Source of the DNA: Rhodoplanes sp. Z2-YC6860
GTDB taxonomy: Bacteria; Pseudomonadota; Alphaproteobacteria; Rhizobiales; Xanthobacteraceae
DNA: 64,000 nt
NCBI RefSeq assembly: GCF_001579845.1
Contig: NZ_CP007440.1
Coordinates: forward strand, 2,732,001-2,796,000
Direction: 5' to 3'
This document shows positions 25,460 to 33,410 of the stretch, in pieces. The position numbers and the translations under genes were made by a program. How positions within the stretch are numbered: the first letter of the stretch is position 1; every line of letters begins with the position of its first letter. The notes under the pieces are model-generated. The model saw only the letters and a program-made list of their open reading frames with translations. It had not been told where the DNA came from and did no database searches.

Positions 25460-26446
25460 ATGCCGATGATTGGGCGCAGAACGTTCATCAAGCGTGCCGC
25501 CGCAGCGGGTGCGCTGGGCAGCGGGCTCATCAGCGCGCCGGCGGTGCGGGCGCAGGCGGCCTATCCGAACAGGCCGGTCCGCTTCATCGTGCCGCTCGCG
25601 GCCGGCGGCGCCATCGACTTCATCGCGCGCGCGGTCGGCGAGCGCATGTCGGCAACCATCGGCCAGCAGGTCGTGGTGGAGAACCGCACCGGCGCCGGCG
25701 GCGTGATCGGCATGGACGCCGCGATGAAGAGCGATCCGGACGGCTACACCGTGCTGATCACCAACGACAACGCCGCGAGCGCGCCGCACATCGCGAACCT
25801 GTCCTACGACTACACGAAGGAGCTTTTGCCGGTCTGCTATCTCGGCCGCCAGTCGCAGTTCCTGGCCGCGCACGAGACGCTTGGCATCAGCACCGTGAAG
25901 GAGCTGGTCGAATACGCCAAGGCCAATCCGGGGCTGGGCTTCGCGTCGTCGGGCGTCGGTTCCAACCAGCATGTGGCCGGCGCATGGTTTGCCAAGGAGG
26001 CAGGCATCAAGCTCGAGCATGTGCCCTATCGCGGCGCCGGGCAGGCGATCAACGATCTGATCGCGACGCATGTGAAGATCGCGTTCCTCGGCCCGACGGC
26101 GCTCGTCCAGCACTACAAGGCCGGCGTGCTCAAGCTTCTCGCCCACACCGGCTCGAAGCGTTCGCCGATCCTGCCGGAGATCCCCACGCTCGATGAATCC
26201 GGATATCCGGTGGTGCTCGACGCCTGGTACGGCGCTTTCGTGCCGCACGGCACGCCTCGGGAACTCGTTCTCCAGCTCAACAGCCACATGAACCACGCGC
26301 TGAAGGACGACAAGCTGCGCGAGACCTTCCTCAAGGGCGTGGTCGAGGTGATCGGCGGAACGCCGGAGGAGTTCGGCAAGCTCGCCCAGGCGGACTCGGC
26401 GAAGTACGCCCGCCTGGTGAAGGAGCTCAAAATCCAGATCAACTGA
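25460..26446 (+). CDS. Bug/TctC family substrate-binding protein
   Basis: The protein has 328 residues. The N-terminal RRTFIKRAAAAGALG carries a tandem-arginine signal ending near VRA-Q. YPNRPVRFIVPLAAGGAID, the V-V-V-E-N-R-T-G-A-G-G loop and PDGYTVL define the family. Either ATG 25460 or 25466 could be used; GGGAG precedes both. A Rho-independent terminator follows at 26472. It is divergent from the Bug gene at 24276-25250. Ligand unknown. Confidence 0.9.
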   Translation: MPMIGRRTFIKRAAAAGALGSGLISAPAVRAQAAYPNRPVRFIVPLAAGGAIDFIARAVGERMSATIGQQVVVENRTGAGGVIGMDAAMKSDPDGYTVLITNDNAASAPHIANLSYDYTKELLPVCYLGRQSQFLAAHETLGISTVKELVEYAKANPGLGFASSGVGSNQHVAGAWFAKEAGIKLEHVPYRGAGQAINDLIATHVKIAFLGPTALVQHYKAGVLKLLAHTGSKRSPILPEIPTLDESGYPVVLDAWYGAFVPHGTPRELVLQLNSHMNHALKDDKLRETFLKGVVEVIGGTPEEFGKLAQADSAKYARLVKELKIQIN

Positions 26447-26471
26447 GTCGCGGTTTTCGGAACATCGAAGC

Positions 26472-26504
26472 GCCGCAGCCCCTCGGCTGCGGCCGTTTCG
26501 TTTG
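26472..26504 (+). terminator. Rho-independent terminator of the Bug gene at 25460
   Basis: The stem GCCGCAGCC/GGCTGCGGC (9 bp) has the loop CCTC and is followed by a T-rich run (CGTTTCGTTTG). It lies 26 bases beyond the stop codon of the receptor gene. Confidence 0.85.
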
Positions 26505-26553
26505 CAAAATCGGCCATTTATCCCCATATGACGGGCAACGCATAGGAGACGAT

Positions 26554-26856
26554 ATGGCGACTGCCCCCAAAAACCCGACCGAAGCCCAGGCCCTGAAGGC
26601 AAAACGGGAAGCGGACGGCAAAAAGGCCATGGCCGAGTACGAGGCCAATGCGGAGGCGGTGCGCGCCAAGACCGAAAAGCTGCGGGCGCTGCGCTTGGCG
26701 CGTGACGCGGCGATGCCGCAGGCTGCGCCGAAGGCCGTCAAGGCCAAATCCTCCACATCCAAATCTGGGGGAAAATCCGCGAAGTCCAAAAAGGCAGATC
26801 CCGGCAAGCTTTCGGACTGGATCAAGAACCAGCAGAACAGCGGCCATAACTATTAA
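26554..26856 (+). CDS. Small Lys/Ala-rich protein, unknown function
   Basis: The protein has 100 residues, strongly basic. A long Ala/Lys/Glu helix covers residues 8-50 (AQALKAKREADGKKAMAEYE and on). A low-complexity Ser/Lys linker and a short tail with LSDWIKNQQNSGHNY follow. AGGAG sits 6 bases upstream of the ATG. Its stop overlaps the stop of the convergent DoxX-like gene. It could bind nucleic acid or another acidic partner, but nothing in the sequence proves it. Confidence 0.7.
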   Translation: MATAPKNPTEAQALKAKREADGKKAMAEYEANAEAVRAKTEKLRALRLARDAAMPQAAPKAVKAKSSTSKSGGKSAKSKKADPGKLSDWIKNQQNSGHNY

Positions 26857-27275
26857 AGGGATTTCCGGTCGCGCGGCGCTGCACGCCCGCGCGGCCAGTC
26901 GATCACCCCCGCGCAGAACAGCGCCCACCAGATCAGCACCGGCTGAAACGCGAGCCGCGGTCCGTGATACCACCAGCTGTCCGGGATCGGCGGCAGGTGA
27001 ACGCCCTCGATCGCATGCTTGATGTTGGCGGGCCAGACGCACAGCGCGTAGAGCGCCAGCATGACGCCCGCGAGCGTGCGCAGCCGGACCGTGAGAAGTG
27101 CTACCGCTCCGGCGAGTTCGCACACGCCGGTTGCGAGGATCATCTCGCGCGGGAAGGGCACCCAGTCCGGCACGATCGGCAGGAACGCATCGGGCCGCAG
27201 CAGATGGCCCGCGCCGGCCACGATATAGAACGCGGCCATCGTCCAGCGCATGACGGTGCGGATGCGTTCCGTCAT
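26853..27275 (-). CDS. DoxX-like small membrane protein
   Basis: The protein has 140 residues with four hydrophobic segments. AFYIVAGAGHLLRPDAFLPIVP, ELAGAVALLTVRLRTLAGVMLALYALCVWPANIKHAIEG and a last Trp-rich helix resemble DoxX-like (DUF417/YphA-type) quinone-linked membrane proteins. The start at 27275 is fixed by the ATGA overlap with the upstream RidA gene. It is the last gene of a cupin-RidA-DoxX-like run on the minus strand. Function unknown. Confidence 0.8.
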   Translation of the reverse strand: MTERIRTVMRWTMAAFYIVAGAGHLLRPDAFLPIVPDWVPFPREMILATGVCELAGAVALLTVRLRTLAGVMLALYALCVWPANIKHAIEGVHLPPIPDSWWYHGPRLAFQPVLIWWALFCAGVIDWPRGRAAPRDRKSL

Positions 27276-27655
27276 TCGCCGAGATACGCCGTCGCGTCGA
27301 TCTCGACGAGGCATTCGGGGCTGCCGAGCCCCGCCACGATGCACGAGACCCGGTGCGGCGGGTCTTCGATGAAATTCGAGAAGTACACCTCGTTCATCGG
27401 CTGCCAGTTGGCGCGCTCGGTGACGTAGACCGTGCATTTGACGATGTCGCGCATGGTGCCGCCGGCCTCCTCGATCAGTGCGCGGATGTTGTCGAGGCAC
27501 TGCTGGGTCTGCTGGCGGACGTCGCCCACCGCGTATTTGCCGGAGCGGTCGAGGCCGACGCAGCACACGAACATGAAGCCGCCCGCGACCGTCGCCGGCG
27601 CAAACGGCAGCGCGCCGCGGAACACCTTGTCGGAATAGATCGCGCGTTTGGGCAT
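27272..27655 (-). CDS. RidA family enamine/imine deaminase
   Basis: The protein has 127 residues, the normal RidA length. The fold is recognised from QTQQCLDNIRALIEEAGGTM, DIVKCTVYVTERANW and the C-terminal HRVSCIVAGLGSPECLVEIDA, where the Arg and Glu match the active-site positions. RidA-type enzymes hydrolyse reactive 2-aminoacrylate; other subgroups act in catabolic pathways. The start at 27655 is the Met of MPKRAIYSD; the longer frame runs into the cupin gene. It is 10 bases downstream of the cupin gene. Confidence 0.87.
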   Translation of the reverse strand: MPKRAIYSDKVFRGALPFAPATVAGGFMFVCCVGLDRSGKYAVGDVRQQTQQCLDNIRALIEEAGGTMRDIVKCTVYVTERANWQPMNEVYFSNFIEDPPHRVSCIVAGLGSPECLVEIDATAYLGE

Positions 27656-27665
27656 GGTGAAAGCC

Positions 27666-28100
27666 TCACTGAACCGGGATGACGTTTTTCGCGCCGTCGG
27701 CGCCGATATAGACCGCGAGAATCCGCGCCGGCTCGCTGCCGGTGTTGGTGCCATAGTGCTCCACGTCCATCGCCTCCATGAAGGCCTCGCCGGCGCGATA
27801 GACGCGCTGGCCCTTGTCGCCATAGTCCACCGTCAGCTCGCCCTGCAGCATGTAGGCGAACAGCGGCACGCCGTGCCGGTGCGCGACGGTGCGCTGGCCC
27901 GGCGGAATGTTGATGATCGATGCCGTGACGTGCGCCGGCGCGCCCGACGGATACGCGATCGGCTCGCCGACGATGCTGGTGCCGGTCGAAAGCAGGGTCG
28001 CGGCCGGATAGCCGTGGTCGTCCGCCACGGTGGGCGCGGCGTTCCCGGTTAAGCCGAAAGCAACCAAGGCGGCGATGGCGGCACGGCGTTGCGTTTTCAT
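27666..28100 (-). CDS. Secreted cupin-domain protein
   Basis: The protein has 144 residues. A signal (MKTQRRAAIAALVAFGLTGNAA) precedes a single cupin. Cupin motif 1 is seen in GQRTVAHRHGVPLFAYMLQGELTV (His-x-His and a Glu), motif 2 in GEAFMEAMDVEHYGTN. The metal and substrate are unknown, and the location is periplasmic by its signal. It heads a small minus-strand operon with RidA and a DoxX-like protein. Confidence 0.82.
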   Translation of the reverse strand: MKTQRRAAIAALVAFGLTGNAAPTVADDHGYPAATLLSTGTSIVGEPIAYPSGAPAHVTASIINIPPGQRTVAHRHGVPLFAYMLQGELTVDYGDKGQRVYRAGEAFMEAMDVEHYGTNTGSEPARILAVYIGADGAKNVIPVQ

Positions 28101-28165
28101 GGGAGCCTTTCAGTTTCCGAAATCGGCTATGGTGTTGTCGGCGGTAGTCAGGGCGGCACCATCTC

Positions 28166-28579
28166 ATGCATCGATTAATTCTCTCTGCAGCTTTTATGGC
28201 AGCCATTGGGACGGCCATGCCGGCCGGCGCGCAACTCGCGAGCGACATGCGGCTCGAGGATGCGGGCTTCGTCATGCGCCGCGCCGATACGCCGGAAAAG
28301 CTCGCGCGGCTCCGTCTCATTCCGCCGCGCCAGTTCGTCAGCCGCACCGGCAAGCGCGGCCGCTACTATCTCTGGGCCGATCCCGACACCTGCCAGTGCG
28401 TGTTCGTCGGCGGGCCGGGCGCGCTGCAGTCGTTCAAGGACATGCGTAGAGGCCTGCCGCAGCCGGACAATGTCAGCCCGAACAGCATCGCGCCTGAGAA
28501 CATGATCGTCCACGACATGGACCAGGACGCCGGCATCAACGTGCCGGACGGCGACGTGCTCGACTACCAGGTGGACTGA
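28166..28579 (+). CDS. Periplasmic protein of unknown function
   Basis: The protein has 137 residues with a signal peptide (LILSAAFMAAIGTAM) and predicted cleavage near AGA-Q. The mature part has no recognised domain. It has a Cys pair (DTCQC) that may form a disulphide and a charged stretch before the end (QDAGINVPDGDVLDYQ). The stop lies 9 bases before the LysE gene, so the two may be cotranscribed. Confidence 0.7.
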   Translation: MHRLILSAAFMAAIGTAMPAGAQLASDMRLEDAGFVMRRADTPEKLARLRLIPPRQFVSRTGKRGRYYLWADPDTCQCVFVGGPGALQSFKDMRRGLPQPDNVSPNSIAPENMIVHDMDQDAGINVPDGDVLDYQVD

Positions 28580-28588
28580 CGCGCCGTC

Positions 28589-29206
28589 ATGAGCCTCGAA
28601 TTCCTCATCACGTCGCTGATCGTCATCGTGTCGCCCGGCACCGGCGTGCTCTACACGCTCGCCGCCGGCCTCTCGCGCGGCGCACGCGCCAGCGTGGTCG
28701 CGGCGTTCGGCTGCACGCTCGGCATCGTGCCGCACATGGCGGCTGCGGTGCTGGGCCTGGCTGCGCTGCTGCACACGAGCGCGCTCGCGTTCCAAACGCT
28801 GAAATGGCTCGGCGTGGCCTATCTGCTCTACATGGCCTGGAGCGCGCTGCGCGAGAAGGGCGCTTTGCGGGTCGAGGCGGGCGAGGGGATCGGCAAGCGT
28901 TCGGCGCTCGCGGTCACCATCGAAGGCATCCTGATCAACATCCTCAATCCGAAGCTCTCGATCTTCTTCTTCGCGTTCCTGCCGCAGTTCGTGAAGGGCG
29001 ACGAGGCGCATCCGCTCGCGCATATGCTGATGCTCAGCATCGTGTTCATGCTGCTGACGTTCGTCGTTTTCGTCGGCTACGGACTGTTCGCCGCGAAGGT
29101 CCGCGAGCATGTGATCTCGCGGCCGCGCGTGCTCACCTGGATGCGGCGCACGTTTGCGGCGGCGTTCGTGGCGCTCGGTCTGAAGCTCGCCTTCGCCGAG
29201 CAATAA
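28589..29206 (+). CDS. LysE/RhtB family amino-acid exporter
   Basis: The protein has 205 residues with six hydrophobic helices. The family signature is clear: IVIVSPGTGVLYTLAAGLSRG in helix I-II, LGVAYLLYMAWSALR, and NPKLSIFFFAFLPQFV. These proteins export amino acids or related metabolites using the proton gradient; the substrate cannot be told. It is followed after 18 bases by an SDR gene with a GGGAGG-type site, so a shared transcript is plausible. Confidence 0.9.
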   Translation: MSLEFLITSLIVIVSPGTGVLYTLAAGLSRGARASVVAAFGCTLGIVPHMAAAVLGLAALLHTSALAFQTLKWLGVAYLLYMAWSALREKGALRVEAGEGIGKRSALAVTIEGILINILNPKLSIFFFAFLPQFVKGDEAHPLAHMLMLSIVFMLLTFVVFVGYGLFAAKVREHVISRPRVLTWMRRTFAAAFVALGLKLAFAEQ

Positions 29207-29224
29207 GACAACGGGAGGATAAGC

Positions 29225-29989
29225 ATGGCCGGGCAACTGCAGGGAAAAATCGCGATCGTCACCGGCGCCAGCAACGGCATCGGCCGCGGCATCGCCGAGC
29301 TGTTTGGTGCCGAAGGCGCCAGGACCGTGCTGGTGGCGCGCAGCGCCGATTTGCTCAACGAGGTCGCGGCCGGGATCAAGGCCAAGGGCGGCGAGGCGCT
29401 GGCGCTGCCGGCCGACCTCACCAAAGAGGACGCGATCACCGCGCTGTTCAGGAAGACGGTCGACACCTTCGGCCGTCTCGACGTGCTGGTGAACAACGCC
29501 GGCATCGCGACCCACAAGAACACCGAGGACATCACGCTCGACTACTGGAACGAGGCGCTCGCCATCAACATCACGGCGCCGTTCCTCTGCGCCCGCGAGG
29601 CGATCCGCATCATGAAGGCGCAGCAGCCGCAGGGTGGGCGGATCATCAACATCGGCAGCGTTTCGGCGAAGACGCCGCGGGCGGATTCGCTGCCCTACAC
29701 GGTGACCAAGTTCGGCCTGCAGGGCATGACGCATCAGCTCACGATGGACGGGCGCAAGCACAACATCGTGTCGTCGATCATCCATCCGGGCGCGACGCTG
29801 TCGTCATTCTCGACCCGGCGCGGCCGCACCAAGTCGGGCTACGGCGACAAGCCCGGCGACGATTACATCATGGCCGCCGAGGACGTGGCGAGGGTCGCAG
29901 TGCTGATGGCGGCGCTGCCGGGCGAGGTGAACCTCTACGAGGCGACGATCCTGCCGAACACGATGAAGAGCTTTATTGGCAGGGGGTAG
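29225..29989 (+). CDS. Short-chain dehydrogenase/reductase
   Basis: The protein has 254 residues. The cofactor loop GASNGIGRG is at residues 15-23 and the NNAG motif near residue 90. The catalytic Ser is in INIGSVSAK, and Tyr-x-x-x-Lys is in PYTVTKFG. The classical SDR fold is complete, with an unusual downstream insertion around RRGRTKSGYGDKPGDDY. Cofactor choice and substrate are not readable. It is last in the LysE-SDR unit and is followed by a 137-bp palindrome. Confidence 0.9.
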   Translation: MAGQLQGKIAIVTGASNGIGRGIAELFGAEGARTVLVARSADLLNEVAAGIKAKGGEALALPADLTKEDAITALFRKTVDTFGRLDVLVNNAGIATHKNTEDITLDYWNEALAINITAPFLCAREAIRIMKAQQPQGGRIINIGSVSAKTPRADSLPYTVTKFGLQGMTHQLTMDGRKHNIVSSIIHPGATLSSFSTRRGRTKSGYGDKPGDDYIMAAEDVARVAVLMAALPGEVNLYEATILPNTMKSFIGRG

Positions 29990-30017
29990 TTCGAGTCGGT
30001 GGCGCAACACGGCACTG

Positions 30018-30154
30018 TCACCCTCCCCTGGAGGGGGAGGGTCGCTCGCGAAGCGAGCGGGGTGGGGTGAACTTCTTTCTGAGAAAGAGTCACCCCACCC
30101 CGTCCGCCTACGCTTCGCTACGGCGGTCGACCCTCCCCCTCCAGGGGAGGGTGA
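30018..30154. repeat. Long REP-like palindrome between convergent genes
   Basis: Arms TCACCCTCCCCTGGAGG and CCAGGGGAGGGTGA are inverted copies, with nested smaller hairpins (GCTCGCGAAGCGAGC, and a GGGGTGGGGTGA arm mirrored as TCACCCCACCCC). It lies between the SDR stop and the flavin reductase stop, which converge. It is the same sequence style as the repeats around the DUF559 gene at 51549-51984. Confidence 0.85.
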
Positions 30155-30186
30155 AGAGTACTGCCGGTGTTGCAGTAGATATTGAT

Positions 30187-30810
30187 CTACCGCGCTTGCC
30201 CGTCTTCGAACTTGCGGTTGAAAATCTCGCCCAGCGTGACGTACTGGAATCCATTCAGCCGTCCGATCGGATCGAGCTTCTTCATGTCGATGTAGCCGCC
30301 GGTCATGCAGGCCGGATCGACGTGCATATACACCACCTCGCCGATCACCAGCGGGTGCCGGTTGGGGCCGAGCTCGATCACCTGATGCAGCGTGCATTCG
30401 AAATGGATCGGCACCTCCTTGACGCGCGGCGGCTTGATCTTGACGCAGGGGATCGGCGTCAGGCCGGTCTTCTCGAATTCGGAATCCTGTTCCGGAATGG
30501 CGTTGGCTGAATCAACCATCTCCTTCCACACCGGCTGCGTCACCACGTTGAAGCAGAATTCGCCGTTCCGCCGCACGTTCTTCAGCGTGTGCTTCTCGCT
30601 GCCGTCGGGATTGCGCGCAACGGTCAGCGAGATCATCGGCGGGATGACGCAGACCACCGTGAAAAAAGAGAACGGCGCGAGGTTTGCGACGCCGTCGTCG
30701 TTCACCGTCGAGGCCCAGCCGATCGGCCGCGGCACCACCGCGCCGGTGAGGAGGCGATAGATCTGGCGCTTGTCGGTCGTGACGGGATCGTATTCCAGAT
30801 AATCCGGCAT
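30187..30810 (-). CDS. Flavin reductase family protein (FMN-binding split barrel)
   Basis: The protein has 207 residues. Family landmarks: TGAVVPRPIGWASTVNDDG, NLAPFSFFTVVCVIPPMISL and DTLKNVRRNGEFCFNVVT-like KHTLKNVRRNGEFCFNVV, as in DIM6/NTAB flavoproteins. Such proteins supply reduced FMN to monooxygenases or act as flavoenzymes themselves. The start at 30810 is preferred over GTG 30819 because GGAGG lies 8 bases upstream. It could serve the monooxygenase at 14653, but nothing links the two directly. Confidence 0.85.
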   Translation of the reverse strand: MPDYLEYDPVTTDKRQIYRLLTGAVVPRPIGWASTVNDDGVANLAPFSFFTVVCVIPPMISLTVARNPDGSEKHTLKNVRRNGEFCFNVVTQPVWKEMVDSANAIPEQDSEFEKTGLTPIPCVKIKPPRVKEVPIHFECTLHQVIELGPNRHPLVIGEVVYMHVDPACMTGGYIDMKKLDPIGRLNGFQYVTLGEIFNRKFEDGQAR

Positions 30811-31019
30811 GGATCGCACCTCCCACTGTCGCGAGCCTAGCTGTTCCCGCGGGAATGCGGAATGCGGTGCAGCGAAGTCGCTGCTCCGACGCGGCGGTTC
30901 CGGGCTGGCATTGGACGCGCCGTCGTGGGACGCTCCCTGCCTCGATTCGTTTCAGGGGCGCGAACCGCCCGGACCGGCGTTTTTCCCGACAAACAGAAAG
31001 CTCAAGGAGACAGAAACCC

Positions 31020-31454
31020 ATGCGAAGTCCAACGTTCTTCCGCAGCGTTCTCGCCGCACTGATCGTGCTGTTCGCCGGCCTCACCCAGGCGCGCGCCGAA
31101 AGCGGCACCGTCACGCTCACGGTCTACAAGGGCGGCTGGATCATCGGCGGCTCGGCCGGCGGCGGCACGCTGAATTTCCGCGGCCGCTCCTATGGACTCT
31201 CGGTCGGCGGCATCGACTACGGCCTGGTGTTCGGCGGCTCGAAGACCACGTTCCGCGGCCGCGTCAGCAACATCAGCCGGCCGTCGGATGTGGCCGGCGT
31301 TTATGGCGCGGCCGGCGCGGGGCTTGCGATCGGCGGCGGCGCCCGCGGCATCGTGCTCACCAATCAGAAGGGCGCGGTGCTCGAGCTCTCCGGCCATCAG
31401 GTCGGTCTGATGGCGAACGCCGACCTGAGCGGCCTTGCGATCACGATGAAATAA
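31020..31454 (+). CDS. Secreted Gly-rich beta-strand protein, unknown function
   Basis: The protein has 144 residues. A signal (FFRSVLAALIVLFAGLTQA) ends near ARA-E. The rest is a run of alternating strands and Gly loops: GGWIIGGSAGGGTLNFRG, GGIDYGLVFGGSKTTFRG and GLAIGGGARGIVLTN. This pattern resembles lipid-binding or barrel-like envelope proteins, but I cannot name a family. The start at 31020 follows AAGGAG; a terminator follows the gene. The frame begins upstream without a start that has a site. Confidence 0.72.
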   Translation: MRSPTFFRSVLAALIVLFAGLTQARAESGTVTLTVYKGGWIIGGSAGGGTLNFRGRSYGLSVGGIDYGLVFGGSKTTFRGRVSNISRPSDVAGVYGAAGAGLAIGGGARGIVLTNQKGAVLELSGHQVGLMANADLSGLAITMK

Positions 31455-31479
31455 TCCGGCGCAAGCCGAACGATGTTGC

Positions 31480-31512
31480 AACGGGCGGGCCGAAAGGCTC
31501 GCCCGTTTTGCT
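31480..31512 (+). terminator. Rho-independent terminator of the secreted Gly-rich protein gene
   Basis: The stem AACGGGCGGGCC (31479-31490) pairs with GGCTCGCCCGTT around a GAAA loop, with one G-T wobble, and ends in TTTTG. It lies 25 bases beyond the stop at 31454. Confidence 0.82.
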
Positions 31513-31536
31513 GTTCCGGTCGAGGAACGTCTTCGC

Positions 31537-32292
31537 TCAGTTGGGCCGGCCCGCCGCCATCAGCGCATCGGGCTTGTTCTCGATGGGCTCGGTGATGGGG
31601 AGCAGCCGCACTCCAAAGAACAGCGCGTCGCCCTTGAGCGTCGCCGAGCTGTCAGCGTCGACACTGAAGCTCGCCTTCGCGAGCTCCTTTTGCAGCTTGA
31701 GTTTGGCAGAAGCGTCGATGTCGGCACTGAACTCGACCCGGACCTCGATGCTGGCTTCGAGAACCTGGGCGACCTGGTAGGCGTTGTGCGGCACGTTCCT
31801 GTTCACGATTTTGGTGCATCTCGGGCCGAGAAAACCGCGAATGGCTTCGAGATCGTCCTGGGCAAACTCATAGATGCGCGCATCGGACACGTTGCCCGTC
31901 ACGGTCATTTTGCCCTTGGTATTCAGCGAGAGGTCCACAATCCGCTTGAGCACCGGCATGCTCCCCGAAATCGCGCCGCCGAATTTGGTGATGCTCAATC
32001 CATTCAACGTGCCGCTCATGATCGGCTGTTTGCCGTAACCGGCGATCGAAAATTCGGGATTGCAAAGAAACCCAAGCTGGACCGCTTTCGGGTCGCGGTC
32101 TCTGGGATTGTAGTTTTGCAGATACACCACGGAGCCCGGCGCATAGAGTCTGCTCGGCGGCACGACGAGTTTGAATCCCCTGTTGTTCACGATGGCCTGC
32201 AATTCATCTTCTGTCACCTGACAGCCGGCCAGGGCTATGAATGCAAACAAAGGCAATGCGAGCTTGCTGAATGACTTCATCATCGTCCCCAT
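31537..32292 (-). CDS. Lipoprotein of unknown function
   Basis: The protein has 251 residues. The signal and lipobox IALAGCQ place the acylated Cys at residue 24. A later Cys pair (FLCNPEFS and PRCTKIVNRN) may form a disulphide. The middle is a mixed strand/helix domain with NTKGKMTVTGNV and DDLEAIRGFLG; no domain is recognised. The ATG at 32292 follows a six-G run 6 bases upstream; the ATGs at 32283 and 32280 are alternatives. It is probably an outer- or inner-membrane lipoprotein. Confidence 0.72.
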   Translation of the reverse strand: MGTMMKSFSKLALPLFAFIALAGCQVTEDELQAIVNNRGFKLVVPPSRLYAPGSVVYLQNYNPRDRDPKAVQLGFLCNPEFSIAGYGKQPIMSGTLNGLSITKFGGAISGSMPVLKRIVDLSLNTKGKMTVTGNVSDARIYEFAQDDLEAIRGFLGPRCTKIVNRNVPHNAYQVAQVLEASIEVRVEFSADIDASAKLKLQKELAKASFSVDADSSATLKGDALFFGVRLLPITEPIENKPDALMAAGRPN

Positions 32293-32462
32293 GAATCGCC
32301 CCCCATGAATCGTCCCATGAAAAATGTCGCTATCGCATAAAGAGCGTACACGCGATATTAAATCGAAGGTAGTGCCCGGTTGAGGTTTGTCACTGCAGAC
32401 GTGACGGCTTTTGGCTGCCGGGGAGCCGCGTTACGATCAATCGATGTAACTTTGGAGGCGCC

Positions 32463-33176
32463 ATGTCGAGCGAAGCACCCGCCGGGTATCTGCCGGGCGA
32501 TCCGCGTTACGGGCTGAGCGGAGAGTCGCTGAAGCAGTACTACCGCACGAAGGCCGCGCAGTGGGCGATCTACTGCTGGGACGTAGGCGAGCGAAGCGAC
32601 GCCGTCCTTCGGACGGCTATGCCGAATGCGTCCGGCACCCGCAACGGCCTGCTGGCGGAGCAGAAGGCCTACGTCAAAAGCTTCGGCGAACGCGTCATCG
32701 GCTACGGCCACTTCCTGTCCGACGACGGCCGCGAGACTTTGGGGACTTCGTTCTTCATGCAGCTCGACGACCGCGTCGCGGCCGACGCGTTCGTCGCCAA
32801 CGAGCCGATGAGCAAGGCCGGCGTCTACCAGAGCGTCGAGATCCACCGCTGGTCGAACAGCTTCCAGAAGCGGGCGGCTGAGTATCCCCGCAAGGGCCTG
32901 CAGCAGTTCCTGTGCTTCGGCCCCAAGACCGGCACGCCGGAGTTCTTCCGCGAGCATCTGCACGCCCACGAGTCTTACTTCGCGTCCTATGGCGACAGCT
33001 TCATCTTCCGCGGCCCGATCCGCTCGGCCGACGGCACCGAAAACATCGGCACGGCGCTGCTGCTGGAGCTTCCCGACCGCGCCGCGGCGGACAAGTTCTG
33101 GAACAACGAGCCGTTCGCGAAGAACGGCGGCTATGGGCGCGACCCCCGCATCGTGCGCTGGATGTTCGGGGATTGA
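32463..33176 (+). CDS. Tandem YCII-domain protein with an in-frame palindromic insert
   Basis: The protein has 237 residues with two YCII-like domains. The first runs from QWAIYCWD (residues 33-40) to SVEIHRWSNSF; the second from KGLQQFLCF to VRWMFGD. Both contain the family pattern G-x-x-L-S/D-G then A-x-x-F-x-x-x-x-P-F/M-x-K-x-G. Between the first strand and the first helix of domain one lies an 11-residue insert, ERSDAVLRTAMP (43-54), encoded by a 32-bp palindromic repeat. Function of YCII proteins is poorly known; some catalyse small-molecule rearrangements. Confidence 0.8.
   Translation: MSSEAPAGYLPGDPRYGLSGESLKQYYRTKAAQWAIYCWDVGERSDAVLRTAMPNASGTRNGLLAEQKAYVKSFGERVIGYGHFLSDDGRETLGTSFFMQLDDRVAADAFVANEPMSKAGVYQSVEIHRWSNSFQKRAAEYPRKGLQQFLCFGPKTGTPEFFREHLHAHESYFASYGDSFIFRGPIRSADGTENIGTALLLELPDRAAADKFWNNEPFAKNGGYGRDPRIVRWMFGD
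32592..32623. repeat. RPE-like palindromic element inside a coding gene
   Basis: The element matches bases 1-32 of the window with two differences that preserve a hairpin stem (CCGTC-C-TTC-G-GACGG). It is a multiple of three in effect, so the frame is open across it and the YCII domain continues after it. It is read as R-S-D-A-V-L-R-T-A-M-P. The insertion point is a surface loop of the fold. Confidence 0.75.
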
Positions 33177-33228
33177 TTCTCGTGTCACCGCTTGATTTCT
33201 AGTGTAGCCGCGCGAGAACTCCCGATCC

Positions 33229-33369
33229 GTCATCCTGAGGCGCGAGCCACCAGCGCGTTTACGCGCGTCTGCGACGCGCTATGGCGAGCCTCGAAGGATG
33301 CGGCCCCGAAATCCCGGGCCGTATCCTTCGAGGCTCGTTCGCTTTCGCTCACTCGCGCCTCAGGATGAC
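33229..33369. repeat. Long palindromic repeat between convergent genes
   Basis: The left arm GTCATCCTGAGGCGCGAG and right arm CTCGCGCCTCAGGATGAC are inverted copies, and inner arms CCTCGAAGGATGCGG/CCGTATCCTTCGAGG continue the stem. It lies between the YCII gene and the DUF3829 gene, which converge. A second copy of the family is at 35971-36097. Confidence 0.85.
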
Positions 33370-33410
33370 GGGGATGGTGCGCCCGAGTGATTCATTCCGA
33401 ACAGCGACAG

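Noticed and set aside
28804-30510. A 568-codon frame across the LysE and SDR genes
   Set aside because: Shadow in another frame of two well-supported genes; Arg/Gly/His-rich.
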